A stretch of DNA of 6,102 bases. Source: an uncultured Acetatifactor sp. (GTDB lineage Bacteria; Bacillota; Clostridia; Lachnospirales; Lachnospiraceae). This document shows positions 5,994-6,102 of the stretch, piece by piece (the stretch's first letter is position 1; the number at the start of each line of letters is the position of its first letter). Position numbers and translations under genes: made by a program. The stretch spans positions 1 to 6,102 of the forward strand of contig CAJUJN010000135.1 in the NCBI GenBank assembly GCA_910586775.1, read 5' to 3'. The notes under the pieces are model-generated. The model worked only from the letters and a program-made list of their open reading frames with translations. It searched no databases and was not told the origin of the DNA.

Positions 5994-6070
5994 AAATAAC
6001 TGCTGCAAGTTTATGGCAATTTTTATGGTATTTTCGGGCTTTTGCCGGAAGCAATTGCAGCAGTTATTTT
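5994..6070. terminator. Long perfect inverted repeat, probable (bidirectional) terminator
   Basis: AAATAACTGCTGCAA at 5994-6008 is the exact reverse complement of TTGCAGCAGTTATTT at 6055-6069, a 15-base-pair stem around a 46-base loop. The loop can fold further: GGCAA 6015-6019 with TTGCC 6042-6046, or GCTT 6038-6041 with AAGC 6049-6052. The A-rich left foot and TTTT at 6067-6070 on the right would allow termination from both sides. It lies 48 bases after the last gene of the cluster. The loop is unusually long for an intrinsic terminator, so a small mobile element (MITE-like) or the ends of an excised element remain possible. Confidence 0.55.
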
Positions 6071-6083
6071 CCGACAATTCCTA

Positions 6084-6102
6084 GTGCGCCCAGCAAGGGC
6101 GT
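6084..6102 (+). mobile_element. Probable 5' end of a group II intron, cut by the window edge
   Basis: The window ends in GTGCGCCCAGCAAGGGCGT. Bacterial group II introns begin with GTGYG, and this stretch agrees at 16 of 19 positions with the start of the Lactococcus Ll.LtrB intron as I remember it (GTGCGCCCAGATAGGGTGT). The expected first short helix is visible: CGCCC 6087-6091 with GGGCG 6097-6101 around AGCAA. The 5' exon junction would lie between 6083 and 6084, 14 bases after the long hairpin. Only 19 bases are present, so the ribozyme domains, reverse transcriptase gene and 3' end cannot be seen. An alternative is a plain GC-rich hairpin. Confidence 0.45.

Overview
The window most likely comes from a Firmicute of the gut Lachnospiraceae/Clostridia type. 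This is inferred from strong GGAGG-like ribosome binding sites, the families present, a moderately GC-rich coding style over most of the window, and a likely group II intron end at the right edge. All recognisable genes lie on the + strand.

Layout. Positions 1-981 hold an AT-rich serine hydrolase of the beta-lactamase/class C fold, whose true N-terminus may lie left of the window. Positions 982-1599 hold no intact gene: there is an unassigned stretch with an imperfect inverted repeat, then the C-terminal remnant of a GNAT acetyltransferase. From about 1600 a co-directional cluster of small genes begins: an HD-domain phosphohydrolase cut by an in-frame amber codon (its 32-codon tail is still readable up to 2280), a TmrB-like P-loop protein (2469-2984), a diverged tandem duplication containing the 3' end of that gene (about 2920-3212), an APH/choline-kinase-fold phosphotransferase (3228-4148), a Cof-type HAD hydrolase (4201-5094) and an unrecognised 266-residue protein (5145-5945). 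A 15-bp perfect inverted repeat, probably the operon terminator, follows. The last 19 bases look like the 5' end of a group II intron that continues outside the window.

How the genes may work together. Four of the five cluster genes are soluble single-domain enzymes that add or remove phosphate: a P-loop protein, a small-molecule kinase, a HAD phosphatase and an HD phosphohydrolase. Spacing and strand fit one transcription unit, but nothing fixes a common substrate. With a beta-lactamase-fold enzyme, a GNAT remnant, a broken HD gene and a decayed duplication alongside, the region reads as an accessory segment that has gained, duplicated and lost genes. I see no clear evidence of a complete new defence or biosynthetic system. 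The best leads are the amber-interrupted HD gene, the 141-bp-period duplication and the intron end beside the terminator.
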